Shown: piece by piece, positions 9,002 through 17,939 of the stretch
Position numbering within the stretch: the first letter of the stretch is position 1
How the letters are laid out: each line of letters starts with the position of its first letter
From: Parvimonas micra
GTDB taxonomy: Bacteria > Bacillota > Clostridia > Tissierellales > Peptoniphilaceae
Assembly (NCBI RefSeq): GCF_021300775.1
Contig: NZ_JAJTJP010000001.1
Coordinates: 186,001-250,000, forward strand
Direction of reading: 5' to 3'
Length of the DNA stretch: 64,000 bases
The notes under the pieces: generated by a model
Databases searched by the model: none
Told to the model about the DNA's origin: nothing
Seen by the model: the letters and a program-made list of their open reading frames with translations, nothing else
Program-made: the position numbers and the translations under genes

Positions 9002-9874
9002 ATGCTTGAATTGGTAAAAAACATAGAATTTGTGAAGAATAAAAAATTAAAAATAAATAAAATAAGTGAAAAACAGTTTATTTTAGAAAATGATGATGAA
9101 AAGTTTATTTTGAGTTTATTTCCATATGGTAAATTTTCAAAGATAAGTAAAATTTTTGAGTGTTTAAATGATTTTTCTAATGAATTCTCTAATATTACTT
9201 ATTCGGATATTGGGGTTTTAAATGATAAGTTTTGTTATAGAATTATTCCATATATTGTTGATAAAAAACATAATTTATCTGATGAAGAAGCATATTCTAT
9301 GGGATTTAAAATTGGGAAATTTATTTTTGAATACCATAAAAGATTTCAAGGTTGCGATTGTGGAAGATGGAATAAACATTATAATTATAGAATAAATAAA
9401 TTTCTTCATAGATATGGACTTGGTAAATATAGAGGAAATTTAGACTATGTTCTTTTTGATTTTTTAGAGAGAAATAGATATTGTTTAAATGATAGAATTT
9501 GTACTACTATTATAGGTATTAATGGACTAGATGATATTAGAGTTTCTAAAGATGGTAAATTTCAAATAATAGAAGAATATAAAATTTTAAGGTCAGATGC
9601 TTATTTTGAGTTTAGAAATTTAAATTTAGATTATGATAATAATGCTAGTTTATTGACCGGAATAGTTGATGGCTACTTTAACAATAATGTACCAAGAATA
9701 TTTTTTAAACTATTGGGAGTATATACTATAATTGAAAATTTATATGAATTTTTTGTTGAAAACAAAGATTTAGATGATGAAGTCATTAATGATAAGATAG
9801 AAAAAATTAACTATGTTTATGATGGATTTTCAAGTATTTATCCTATTTGGTATTTAAGTCATAAAAGAAATTAG
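9002..9874 (+). CDS. Aminoglycoside-phosphotransferase-like kinase-fold protein, catalytic motifs apparently lost
   Basis: I recognise this only by its architecture. The 290-residue product resembles the APH/choline kinase fold: an N-lobe ending in a hinge (CYRIIPYIVDKKH), a helix GFKIGKFIFEYHKRFQG and a C-lobe. Where active kinases show a Brenner motif like HGDxxxxN followed by IDxE/D, this protein reads TTIIGINGLDDIRVS and FQIIEEYKIL, so the catalytic Asp and the metal-binding positions are not evident. It may be a pseudokinase or a highly diverged enzyme. It starts 17 bases after mazF and ends 25 bases before apbE, so it is likely in their operon. Function is unknown. Confidence 0.6.
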   Translation: MLELVKNIEFVKNKKLKINKISEKQFILENDDEKFILSLFPYGKFSKISKIFECLNDFSNEFSNITYSDIGVLNDKFCYRIIPYIVDKKHNLSDEEAYSMGFKIGKFIFEYHKRFQGCDCGRWNKHYNYRINKFLHRYGLGKYRGNLDYVLFDFLERNRYCLNDRICTTIIGINGLDDIRVSKDGKFQIIEEYKILRSDAYFEFRNLNLDYDNNASLLTGIVDGYFNNNVPRIFFKLLGVYTIIENLYEFFVENKDLDDEVINDKIEKINYVYDGFSSIYPIWYLSHKRN

Positions 9875-9898
9875 TAGAGGGCGGAGAAATATATAAAT

Positions 9899-11008
9899 AT
9901 GAAGAAATTTAATAGAAGTATTATTTTATTGTTATTATCTTGTTTAATTTTTGTTGCTTGTTCAAAGAAAGAAGAAAATGTTGAAACAAAAAAAGAGAAT
10001 AAAAATAAGGAAAGTGCAAGCTTTAAGAAATTCTCAAAATCTTTTTTTGGAGTTTTTGATACAGATGTAGTTTTTACTGCTTATTGTGAAAATGAAGATG
10101 AGTTTAATAAGTATTTTAAAGTTCTAGAAGATGATTTAAACAGATATCACAATCTTTACAATTCTTTTGAAAATGCTAATGAAAATAATATAAAAACTAT
10201 AAATGATAATGCGGGAAAAGAACCTGTTAAGGTTGATAAAGAAATTATAGAACTTTTGGAATTTTCTATTGAGAGTTATAAAAAACTCTCTGATAAAAAT
10301 AATATTGCAATAGGAAGCGTAACTTCTCTTTGGAAGGCTGAAAAGGATGCAGCTGTTGATCTTAAGGGAAAACTTCCAGATGATAATAGAATAAAAGAGG
10401 GATTAAAACATACTAATATTGACAATATTGTAATTGATAAGAAAAATAGTACGGTTTTTCTTAAGGATAAGGATATGAAACTTGATGTTGGAGCTATTGC
10501 AAAAGGCTATTCAGTAGAAAAAGTTATGAATAAGTTAAAGTCAATGGGTTTAAAATCTGCAATAATTTCAGCAGGTGGAAATGTAAAAGCTATAGGAAGT
10601 CCTTTAGAAAAAGATAAAAATAAATGGGGAATAGGAATTCAAGATCCTAAGTTTGATTCAGAAAAAGTTGATATAAAAGAAGTCATTTATACAGATGAAA
10701 CTAGTGCTGTAACTAGTGGAGATTATCAAAGATTTTATTATGTTGGTGACAAAGCGTATAATCATATAATAGATCCTGAAACAGGTTATCCTAAGGATAA
10801 AATAAAAAGTGTAACTGTATTATGTAAAGATTCGGGACTTGCAGATTTTCTTTCAACAAGTCTATTTTTAATGGATGTAGAAGAAGGAAAAGAGCTTCTA
10901 AAAAAAGTAGATGGTGCAGATGCATATTGGATACTTTCTGATGGAAGTGTTCATTATACAGAAAATATGGAAAAACTTATAAAAAGTAAAGGTGCTACAA
11001 ATAAATAA
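9899..11008 (+). CDS. apbE: FAD:protein FMN transferase lipoprotein (ApbE family)
   Basis: ApbE attaches FMN covalently to threonines of extracytoplasmic flavoproteins such as Na+-pumping Rnf/Nqr subunits. The protein has a lipoprotein signal (KKFNRSIILLLLSCLIFVAC, lipid Cys21), a charged linker, then the ApbE domain: DVGAIAKGYSVEKV, IISAGGNVKAIG, ETSAVTSGDYQRFY and HIIDPETGYP, with the later DxxxTSLFLM-type metal segment (LADFLSTSLFLM). At 369 residues it is a normal length. It ends at its own terminator. No flavinylation target is encoded in this window. Confidence 0.93.
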   Translation: MKKFNRSIILLLLSCLIFVACSKKEENVETKKENKNKESASFKKFSKSFFGVFDTDVVFTAYCENEDEFNKYFKVLEDDLNRYHNLYNSFENANENNIKTINDNAGKEPVKVDKEIIELLEFSIESYKKLSDKNNIAIGSVTSLWKAEKDAAVDLKGKLPDDNRIKEGLKHTNIDNIVIDKKNSTVFLKDKDMKLDVGAIAKGYSVEKVMNKLKSMGLKSAIISAGGNVKAIGSPLEKDKNKWGIGIQDPKFDSEKVDIKEVIYTDETSAVTSGDYQRFYYVGDKAYNHIIDPETGYPKDKIKSVTVLCKDSGLADFLSTSLFLMDVEEGKELLKKVDGADAYWILSDGSVHYTENMEKLIKSKGATNK

Positions 11009-11017
11009 TATATAACT

Positions 11018-11046
11018 AAAAGCTAGGTTTATATCCTAGCTTTTTT
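11018..11046 (+). terminator. Intrinsic terminator after apbE
   Basis: AAAAGCTAGG pairs with CCTAGCTTTT around a seven-base loop, followed by further T. The rest of the 262-base gap to the next gene is AT-rich, with a possible -10 box (TATAAT at 11192) and no gene that I can see. Confidence 0.9.
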
Positions 11047-11270
11047 ATATATAAACTATTAATAAAATTTTTTTATAATATTATTTTAAATCTAGTATTA
11101 TTATATAATCATTTAATATGAAATAATACAAATATTAATTTATATTGTGATAGTTAAATTTTAGTTTTAATAGTATTTTTATAAGATGACTTATAATATT
11201 ATTCAAGTTATATAATAAATTGACAAAGAATATTTACTATGATAAAATTCAATTTAAGGAGGATTTTAAA

Positions 11271-14200
11271 ATGAAAATCAAGAAAATTTTATCTTATGTA
11301 ACATTGCTTTCTATTTTATTTACTGCAATGCCTATTAGTAGTTTTGCTAATGAACGGGTTTCATTTGTAATCAATCATACAGATGAGTCTAAATTTGTAT
11401 TTGATGAAAAAACTAATACAATAACAAAATATACTGGGAATGAAATAGAAGTAACTATTCCAGAAAAAATAAAAGGTGTAGATGTTAAAGTAATTGGAAA
11501 ATCTGCTTTTAAAGGAACAAAAGTAAAGTCTATTGTTTTAAGTGAAGGTATTGAAATTATTGGTAATGGTGCTTTTGCAGGAGTTACAACTTTAGAAAAA
11601 ATAACTTTTCCTTCAACTCTAAAGAAAATAGAAGATATGGCTTTTGTAAAAACAGCACTAAAAGAATTAAATTTTAATGATGGTTTAGAAGTAATAGGTA
11701 AAAGAGCATTTTCAAGTTGCTCTTCTTTGCAAAAAATAAACTTACCTAATACTCTTACTAAAATATCAGATAATGCTTTTGAAAAATGTAAGATATCTAA
11801 TAATATTTTATTTGGTGAAAACTTAGGACATGTAGGGCATAAAATATTTTCTGGTAATGGGAATGATTTAACTCTTAATATTTCAGAAAAAGGTAATAAA
11901 TTATTTTTACATGATGAAGTGTTTTTAAGTAATCAAGAAGAATTGAATATTCCTCAAGATAGAGAAGTTATGCTTTTTGTAAGAGCTTTTTGTGATGGTT
12001 CATGCAGTAGTACTAAAAAAATCACTTTGGATTGTGGAGAAATCGAAGTTAATAAAGATGAGTCAAAAGATGAAGTGATCAAAAAGTTAAACGATAAAAT
12101 TAGATTAACTTCAGGGTTTGTAAAGGTTGGAAGTGCAAATGATGGCTCTTTAGATGAATATTTTGAAACAGGAATTGACTATTCTATAGAAAATAATTTG
12201 ACTGATGGTTCTGTTATTTTAGGAAAGTTTAAAAATTTTAAAGACGAAGATTATAAAAAAGCAAATCAAAATAAAAATTTATTAGAAACTGTACTAAATA
12301 GATATGAAATCAAGGTAAAAGTTAAAGTAATTACAACTAACAAAGAATTTAATTCTGAAGATTTTAAATATGAAGAAGTTAAAAGTAAAATTATTTCTAA
12401 GAGAAGTTACTTTGGAATTTCTGGATTTTCAGAAAAAGGGGTTGAAAAACTAAAGACAAATAAGGATTTAGTAATTCCTAAAACAGTAACTATTACTGAA
12501 AATGGTGCTAATGTTGAAAAAAGGATAGAAGGAATTTGTCCTAAGGCTTTTGAAAATAAAGAGCTTAATTCAGTTAAAATTAATATAGCTGATGGATATA
12601 ATGAGTATATAATTGATACTGGGGCTTTTCAAAAGAATAATTTAAAAGAATTTGAAATCCCTATGGGTGTAAAATTTATTGAATCCTATGCATTTAAGAA
12701 TAATAAAATAAAAAAACTTAATATTCCTCAAACTGTTATTAAAACTGGTAATGAAAGCTTTGCGTATAACGAGATAGAAGAATTAATAGTTTCAGATAGT
12801 GTTTCTTTATTCCAATTTGATTCTTTCAGTTTTGCACATAATAAAATCAAAGAAGTAGATTTACCTTTTAGTATATTTAAACTTCTACAAAATGTATTTT
12901 TTGAAAATGAAGGTAATACTGATGAGAAAGTAGTTTTATATACTAGAAATAAAAAACATCTAGAAACATCTACTTACATAAATCCACATAGTGTTCATCA
13001 CAGTTTTATATTAGTAGGAGAAGATGTTAATCGTAATAAACTACAAAAAGTACTTGAAGTAGTTAAAGAACTAGATAAATCTGATTATGAAAGTAAAAGC
13101 TTTGATAATTTGCAACAGATTTACAAAAAAGCTAAAGCTATTATGTTAAATCATAAGTCAACTCAAAAAGAGATAGATGATATTACAAATAGTTTAAGTA
13201 AAGCAATTGAAAATTTAGTTCCTAATGGAGCTAATAAAAAAGCCTTAATTAAAAATATATCAAGATTAAGTAATATAAATAAAGATTTATATACTGAAGA
13301 TTCTTATAATAATTTTTTAGAAGAACTAGAAAAGGCTAAGTCTGTAGTAAAAGATACTTCTGTTAAACAAGATGATATAGATAGAGTTTTATTAGATTTG
13401 TTAAAAGCAGAAGGAAAACTAATTTTAAGTGAAGAGGCTAAGTATAATATAAATGATTTTATTTTCGATGGAACAAAAATTTTAGGTTTTTCAGAACTTG
13501 GCAAAGAAAAATCGCAGTATAATAAAAATCTAATTATTCCAAGTAAAAACAATAATGGAGAAGATATTACTGAAATTTCTGATAATGCATTTGAATACAC
13601 TGGTGAGTATGAATATACAACAGATACAGGAGAGTCATTAAATGGACTTTTGAGTGTTGAAATACCAAATACGGTTAAGAAGATTGGAAAGAGTGCATTC
13701 CAAAAAAATAAGTTAAAGGAAGTATCCTTGCCAGAGAAATTAGAAGAAATAGGAACACTTGCTTTTAATGGAAATGAATTAATAAGTGTTGATATACCAG
13801 ATTCTGTTGTTAAAATGGGAGAAGGAGTTTTTTCTTTAAATAATATTACTCATGCAAAACTATCTAAAAATATGAAAATAGTACCTAATGGTATCTTTTC
13901 AAGAAATCTAAAATTAAAAAATATCGAAATTCCAGAAGGTGTAGAAGTTATTGGACAATCAGCTTTTTCAGGATGTCCGTTAGAAAGTATAAAAATACCA
14001 AATACTGTTAAAAGAATAGAAAGATATGCTTTCTTATCTCACAGAATTTCAACACTTGAAATCCCTTCATCCGTTGAAACAATTGAAGATCAAGCATTTG
14101 CATCAAATAAAAAATTTAGATATTTAAAAAATTTGATCTTAAATGAAGGTCTAAAAAGCATAGGAAAAGATGCTTTTAAAAGTGGAATAATCGAGGAAGT

Positions 14201-15071
14201 AACTATTCCATCTAGTTTAACAAGTTTAGATAAAAATGCCTTTAATGATAATATGGATAGTGATAAACATGTAATAAAAGTAAAAGTTTTCACATACAAT
14301 AAGTATCATTTAAAATTTGAGCAAAGTAAGCATCATGAAATAATTCTAAAAGATGTAGAACTTGAAAATTTAAAAACAGAAATAGAAAAAGCTAGAGCAA
14401 TTCAAGAAACTGATAAATACACTTATTCAGATGAAAAGAAAAAATCAGATTTTGATAATCTACTTAAATATTCTGTTGAGGCTTTAGAAAATCCAATTAG
14501 TCAAATTTACGTTGATAATTTGGTTAAGTCATTAGAAGATAGTATATCTAAGTTAGATGGAATTAAACCAAATAATCCTAGTGAAAATCTAGAAGAAATA
14601 TTAGTTACAACATTAACAGAAGCAAAAACAAAAATTTCTGTTTCAGGAAAAAATTTAAAAGACTTGGTACTTGTTGTAGAAAAAGTAGAGGTTATGACAT
14701 TAAAATATAAAGATGTTACTGCTTTTGATATTTATTTTATAGATAAGAAGACAAATAAAAAAGTTGAAATTAAACAAGGAGATTATACTGTTTTTATTCC
14801 TAAGGAAAATGGTAAAATCGCAAATATGGTTTACTATATTGATGATAATGGAAATCTTGAGGAAAAGACTTTTTCTCAAAACAGTAAATTTGTAATTTTT
14901 AAGACAAATCATTTTTCTAAATATGCAGTAGAGTATAGAGACTCAAATATTGAAAAAGATACAAATAAGAATCAAAAACTTCCAAAAACAAATGTTTCAA
15001 ATAATTCTGTATATATTCCTGCTATATTAGCAATTACAAGTATAGTTTTAAAAAAGAAAAAATATAAATAG
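11271..15071 (+). CDS. BspA-like leucine-rich-repeat cell-wall surface protein
   Basis: A large secreted protein of 1266 residues. I start it at ATG 11271, which has AAGGAGG upstream and opens a clean signal peptide (KKILSYVTLLSILFTAMPISSFA); the longer frame from 11220 lacks a ribosome site. Three blocks of BspA-type LRR_5 repeats (units like VIGKSAFKGTKVKSIVLSEG) lie at about residues 45-240, 380-580 and 735-1010. FIVAR-like helical stretches (SYNNFLEELEKAKSVV, YSDEKKKSDFDNLLKY) come after the second and third blocks. A C-terminal domain precedes the sorting signal LPKTN (1237-1241), a short hydrophobic segment and KKKKYK. BspA-like proteins bind host matrix proteins or other bacteria in oral species; adhesion here is inferred. 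It is transcribed alone. Confidence 0.9.
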   Translation: MKIKKILSYVTLLSILFTAMPISSFANERVSFVINHTDESKFVFDEKTNTITKYTGNEIEVTIPEKIKGVDVKVIGKSAFKGTKVKSIVLSEGIEIIGNGAFAGVTTLEKITFPSTLKKIEDMAFVKTALKELNFNDGLEVIGKRAFSSCSSLQKINLPNTLTKISDNAFEKCKISNNILFGENLGHVGHKIFSGNGNDLTLNISEKGNKLFLHDEVFLSNQEELNIPQDREVMLFVRAFCDGSCSSTKKITLDCGEIEVNKDESKDEVIKKLNDKIRLTSGFVKVGSANDGSLDEYFETGIDYSIENNLTDGSVILGKFKNFKDEDYKKANQNKNLLETVLNRYEIKVKVKVITTNKEFNSEDFKYEEVKSKIISKRSYFGISGFSEKGVEKLKTNKDLVIPKTVTITENGANVEKRIEGICPKAFENKELNSVKINIADGYNEYIIDTGAFQKNNLKEFEIPMGVKFIESYAFKNNKIKKLNIPQTVIKTGNESFAYNEIEELIVSDSVSLFQFDSFSFAHNKIKEVDLPFSIFKLLQNVFFENEGNTDEKVVLYTRNKKHLETSTYINPHSVHHSFILVGEDVNRNKLQKVLEVVKELDKSDYESKSFDNLQQIYKKAKAIMLNHKSTQKEIDDITNSLSKAIENLVPNGANKKALIKNISRLSNINKDLYTEDSYNNFLEELEKAKSVVKDTSVKQDDIDRVLLDLLKAEGKLILSEEAKYNINDFIFDGTKILGFSELGKEKSQYNKNLIIPSKNNNGEDITEISDNAFEYTGEYEYTTDTGESLNGLLSVEIPNTVKKIGKSAFQKNKLKEVSLPEKLEEIGTLAFNGNELISVDIPDSVVKMGEGVFSLNNITHAKLSKNMKIVPNGIFSRNLKLKNIEIPEGVEVIGQSAFSGCPLESIKIPNTVKRIERYAFLSHRISTLEIPSSVETIEDQAFASNKKFRYLKNLILNEGLKSIGKDAFKSGIIEEVTIPSSLTSLDKNAFNDNMDSDKHVIKVKVFTYNKYHLKFEQSKHHEIILKDVELENLKTEIEKARAIQETDKYTYSDEKKKSDFDNLLKYSVEALENPISQIYVDNLVKSLEDSISKLDGIKPNNPSENLEEILVTTLTEAKTKISVSGKNLKDLVLVVEKVEVMTLKYKDVTAFDIYFIDKKTNKKVEIKQGDYTVFIPKENGKIANMVYYIDDNGNLEEKTFSQNSKFVIFKTNHFSKYAVEYRDSNIEKDTNKNQKLPKTNVSNNSVYIPAILAITSIVLKKKKYK

Positions 15072-15076
15072 TAAGA

Positions 15077-15110
15077 AAAACCTAATCCGTATAATATGGA
15101 TTAGGTTTTT
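15077..15110. terminator. Terminator between the surface protein and the minus-strand zinc-ribbon gene
   Basis: AAAACCTAATCC pairs with GGATTAGGTTTT around a nine-base AT loop, with A and T runs on the two sides, so it may serve both converging genes. Confidence 0.85.
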
Positions 15111-15123
15111 TATATAATATAGT

Positions 15124-15513
15124 TTAGCTTTTTTTGATTTCTTCATGTTTACAATTTGGACAAATAACCTTTATTTTTCCTTTACCTTTTGGAATTCTTA
15201 GTTCTTGTTTGCAATTTTTACATTTAAAGTATATGTAATTTTTTCTATCTTTTGATGAAAATTTTAATAGTTTTGAATAAAATGGAGAAATAAAATTAAA
15301 AAATTTTAATTGTTCCATTGCTCTTTTTCTTTTATTTTTAGATAACATTCTAAAGATTGCAATAGAAAATAAAACTAATGAAGTTATCGTTAAAACATTA
15401 CTGTTTTTAAACAGATTTATTATAGCAAATCCCATTGAAAAGTATAAAATAATAGTGTTCAAGATATCTCCGCCATATCTATCTTTCATAAAATTTAATA
15501 TTTTTTCTTTCAT
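15124..15513 (-). CDS. Membrane protein with C-terminal zinc ribbon, function unknown
   Basis: The 129-residue product has two hydrophobic segments (IILYFSMGFAIINLF and LTITSLVLFSIAIF), a basic stretch (SKNKRKRAMEQL) and a C-terminal zinc ribbon with two Cys pairs, CKNCKQELRIPKGKGK and CPNC. Such small proteins are widespread in Firmicutes with no assigned role. A GGGGAGA ribosome site precedes the ATG on the minus strand. It diverges from the next gene. Confidence 0.75.
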   Translation of the reverse strand: MKEKILNFMKDRYGGDILNTIILYFSMGFAIINLFKNSNVLTITSLVLFSIAIFRMLSKNKRKRAMEQLKFFNFISPFYSKLLKFSSKDRKNYIYFKCKNCKQELRIPKGKGKIKVICPNCKHEEIKKS

Positions 15514-15651
15514 ATTTATCTCCCCTTTTAAATAGTAATTTTTAACTATTTTTTATATACCCATAAAAAATAGTATATTAATCTGTTTGATATTGTTTAA
15601 AATTTGTGATAGAATAAAATTAATATGATGTATTAAATACAGAGGTGGTTT

Positions 15652-16869
15652 ATGAAAAATTTTGGAATAAGTGTTAAATTTCAATATGATATAGATGGTT
15701 TTTTAGAAAAAATTGATGAATTTTCTGAAAATGATAATTATGGTTTTTCTCTTGAAGAGATAGATGGGAATATAGTTTTAAATTTTGAAATGATTCCTTA
15801 TCTTTCATTAAATTTTAATATTGATGAAGAAATAGAAATGAGAGCAGAAACTTGTTATTATGGAGCTGGCTATCATATTATGGTAGTTGATTTTCTTAAT
15901 GAGTTGTTTTCCTTCTTAGGATGCAAGTTTGAAATTAAAGATGATACAGGATATTATATAGATAATAATTTAGAAAAATTAGAAAAACTTTATTTTGATT
16001 GGATTAAAGATAGAGCTGAGTTAATTTTAAATAATAAAAATGATGTTAGAATTAGATCAACTTTAATGGATAATCAAAAAACTTTTCCAATTACTACAGA
16101 AGATTATGTCTGTACTTATTTAGGAATAATATCTTTGACTGAATTTGAAGATTTATTTAAAAATGATTTTGAAACTTTTTGTAAGAGAGTATTTTTATTC
16201 AACGAAAAAGTAGTAGATCCTTTTTCTGATGAGAATTACTTGTTATACCATATTTGGAATAGTTTAAAAGATTTAACATTGGTTGATGATTTTGATGAAA
16301 GATTATCTATGGTAATGTTTATGTTTGAAAATCTTATTGAAAAAAATATAAAGATACACTTGCCTCAAAAGTATGCTAGAGAAATTTATAAGTACTTAGG
16401 CGTTGAAAAATTCTCTTCATCAAATTTTGCGTATAGAAAAGTTAGATATGAAGTAGGATACCATTTTTATGATAAATTTATTAGAAATATAGATTTCTCA
16501 TTAAGAATACCTAGCTGGTTTCAATATAACGAAAAAATTAAAGGTTATTTAACAACAGATAATGCAATATTTTTAAATGAGTATGTAAGCCGTGAAGGAT
16601 TTGAGTTTGATGAAAAATTCTTATCTGAAAACAGTTCAGATGATTATAAAATTTTAATTTTTGATACAATAAATAAAAATAAATACTTCCTTGGATTTGA
16701 AAATACTGACGATGAGTATGGATATGTTTCTACACAAAACAATGTTGATATGAATTGCGAAGAAACAAATTGTCAGATTATTGATGTAAAAAGAAATAAA
16801 ATGTATGAAATTTGTGTTTTAGGAACTGAATCAATGGATATAATAAAACATATGACGGAATTAATATAG
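15652..16869 (+). CDS. Uncharacterised 405-residue protein
   Basis: I do not recognise a family. The product is soluble, acidic and rich in Phe, Tyr, Asn and Asp, with no signal peptide or membrane segment. Possibly notable segments are MRAETCYYGAGYHIMVVDFLNEL near residue 65 and ITTEDYVCTYLGI near 145. The coding case is good: a long uninterrupted frame, AGAGGTGG ribosome site seven bases before ATG, and normal codon use for the window. It lies 14 bases before the GntR gene, so the two are probably co-transcribed. Confidence 0.75.
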   Translation: MKNFGISVKFQYDIDGFLEKIDEFSENDNYGFSLEEIDGNIVLNFEMIPYLSLNFNIDEEIEMRAETCYYGAGYHIMVVDFLNELFSFLGCKFEIKDDTGYYIDNNLEKLEKLYFDWIKDRAELILNNKNDVRIRSTLMDNQKTFPITTEDYVCTYLGIISLTEFEDLFKNDFETFCKRVFLFNEKVVDPFSDENYLLYHIWNSLKDLTLVDDFDERLSMVMFMFENLIEKNIKIHLPQKYAREIYKYLGVEKFSSSNFAYRKVRYEVGYHFYDKFIRNIDFSLRIPSWFQYNEKIKGYLTTDNAIFLNEYVSREGFEFDEKFLSENSSDDYKILIFDTINKNKYFLGFENTDDEYGYVSTQNNVDMNCEETNCQIIDVKRNKMYEICVLGTESMDIIKHMTELI

Positions 16870-16883
16870 GAGATAGATGTTTT

Positions 16884-17525
16884 ATGGATACGCATGGGAG
16901 AACTAAAGAGGAGATTTTTAATATTTTAAAAGAAAGAATTGTAACTTTACAATATGAGCCCGGAAAGATTTTAAATGAAATTGAACTGTCAGAGGAATTT
17001 GAAGTTAGTAGAACTCCTATTAGAACAGTTTTTCAACAGTTGGAAGCGGTTAAATTAGTTTCTATTGTGCCAAGATATGGTGTTCAGGTTGCTACTTTGG
17101 ATTTTTTAAATATAAAAAAATTATTTGAAGTTACTAAGGTGTTAGATCCACTTGCAACAAAACTTGCGGTTACAAGATTAACTGATGATGATAGAAAGAG
17201 ACTTAGAGAAATAGTTTTAACTTTAGAAACTTATGATACAACTAATAATTATCAAGAGGCTATTTTACTTGATGAGAAGTTTCATAAAATAGTAACAAAA
17301 TCTTGTGGAAATCCTTGGCTAATAGATATTTTAACAGATTTACATTGTCAAACAGAAAGATTGTGGCATTATTGTGATTTGTATTTCAGTGATATGGAAA
17401 TTTTTACAAGAACATTTAAAAAAATTGTAGAAGCTTTTGATAAGAAAGATGAACAGATGGCAGAACAATATGCGAAAGAACATATTGAAGACTTTGTAGA
17501 AAAAATAAAATCAGCATTATTATAA
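16884..17525 (+). CDS. GntR-family transcriptional regulator (FadR/FCD subfamily)
   Basis: A DNA-binding repressor or activator of 213 residues. The N-terminal winged helix has the typical form (RTKEEIFNILKERIVTLQYEPGKILNEIELSEEFEVSRTPIRTVFQQLE). The C-terminal all-helical FCD domain (LDEKFHKIVTKSCGNPWL) usually binds a small organic acid or amino acid. It lies upstream of, and in the same direction as, the glycine/sarcosine/betaine reductase cluster, so it is a candidate regulator of that cluster; this is inference from position. It is separated from grdX by terminators and a fresh promoter. Confidence 0.9.
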   Translation: MDTHGRTKEEIFNILKERIVTLQYEPGKILNEIELSEEFEVSRTPIRTVFQQLEAVKLVSIVPRYGVQVATLDFLNIKKLFEVTKVLDPLATKLAVTRLTDDDRKRLREIVLTLETYDTTNNYQEAILLDEKFHKIVTKSCGNPWLIDILTDLHCQTERLWHYCDLYFSDMEIFTRTFKKIVEAFDKKDEQMAEQYAKEHIEDFVEKIKSALL

Positions 17526-17553
17526 AAGTGATTAGTTTACTAATCACTTTTTC
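17524..17553 (+). terminator. Intrinsic terminator after the GntR gene
   Basis: AGTGATTA pairs with TAATCACT and is followed by a T run, directly after the stop codon. Confidence 0.85.
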
Positions 17554-17885
17554 TTATGGATAAAATTAGATAAAATTGGATAAAAAAGTCATTATTGTAA
17601 AAAATATGCAAATTGAAGATAAAATTTGCATATTTTTTTATAAAAAAATACATATATAAAATACTGAAATTTCAATATTAATAAATTTACTTGTTAAAAT
17701 TATCAACAAGAAATTTAGCATTACAGAAAAAACACTAATTATTACATTTTCGAAACTTTTATCATTGTAAAAAATGATTTTCATAAAAAAAATTTATGAA
17801 ATAAAAAATATCTAATAATAGCTACTTAAAGAATAAGATATAACAAATAAACATTTTCCACAATAAAAAAACATATAAAATACAA
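17554..17885. other. AT-rich spacer before the reductase operon
   Basis: No gene is evident. It holds a three-unit direct repeat of GATAAAATT with 10-base period (17559-17588). A second terminator-like hairpin follows (17604-17639: ATATGCAAATT with AATTTGCATAT, then six T) with no gene in front of it. Two related ATTGTAAAAAAT strings occur near 17594 and 17765. No glycine riboswitch-like sequence is visible. Confidence 0.5.
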
Positions 17886-17914
17886 TTGAAAAACCTAAAA
17901 ATATATATTATAAT
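17886..17914 (+). promoter_or_regulatory. Promoter of the grdX operon
   Basis: TTGAAA at 17886 and TATAAT at 17909 with 17-base spacing. The predicted start near 17921 gives a leader of only about 20 bases before the grdX TTG start codon. Confidence 0.75.
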
Positions 17915-17939
17915 ACATTTAACAAAGGAAGTGATTTAT

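Noticed and set aside
17640-17939. Glycine riboswitch before the reductase operon
   Set aside because: The region is almost all A and T, lacks the conserved riboswitch core, and the predicted leader is only about 20 bases.
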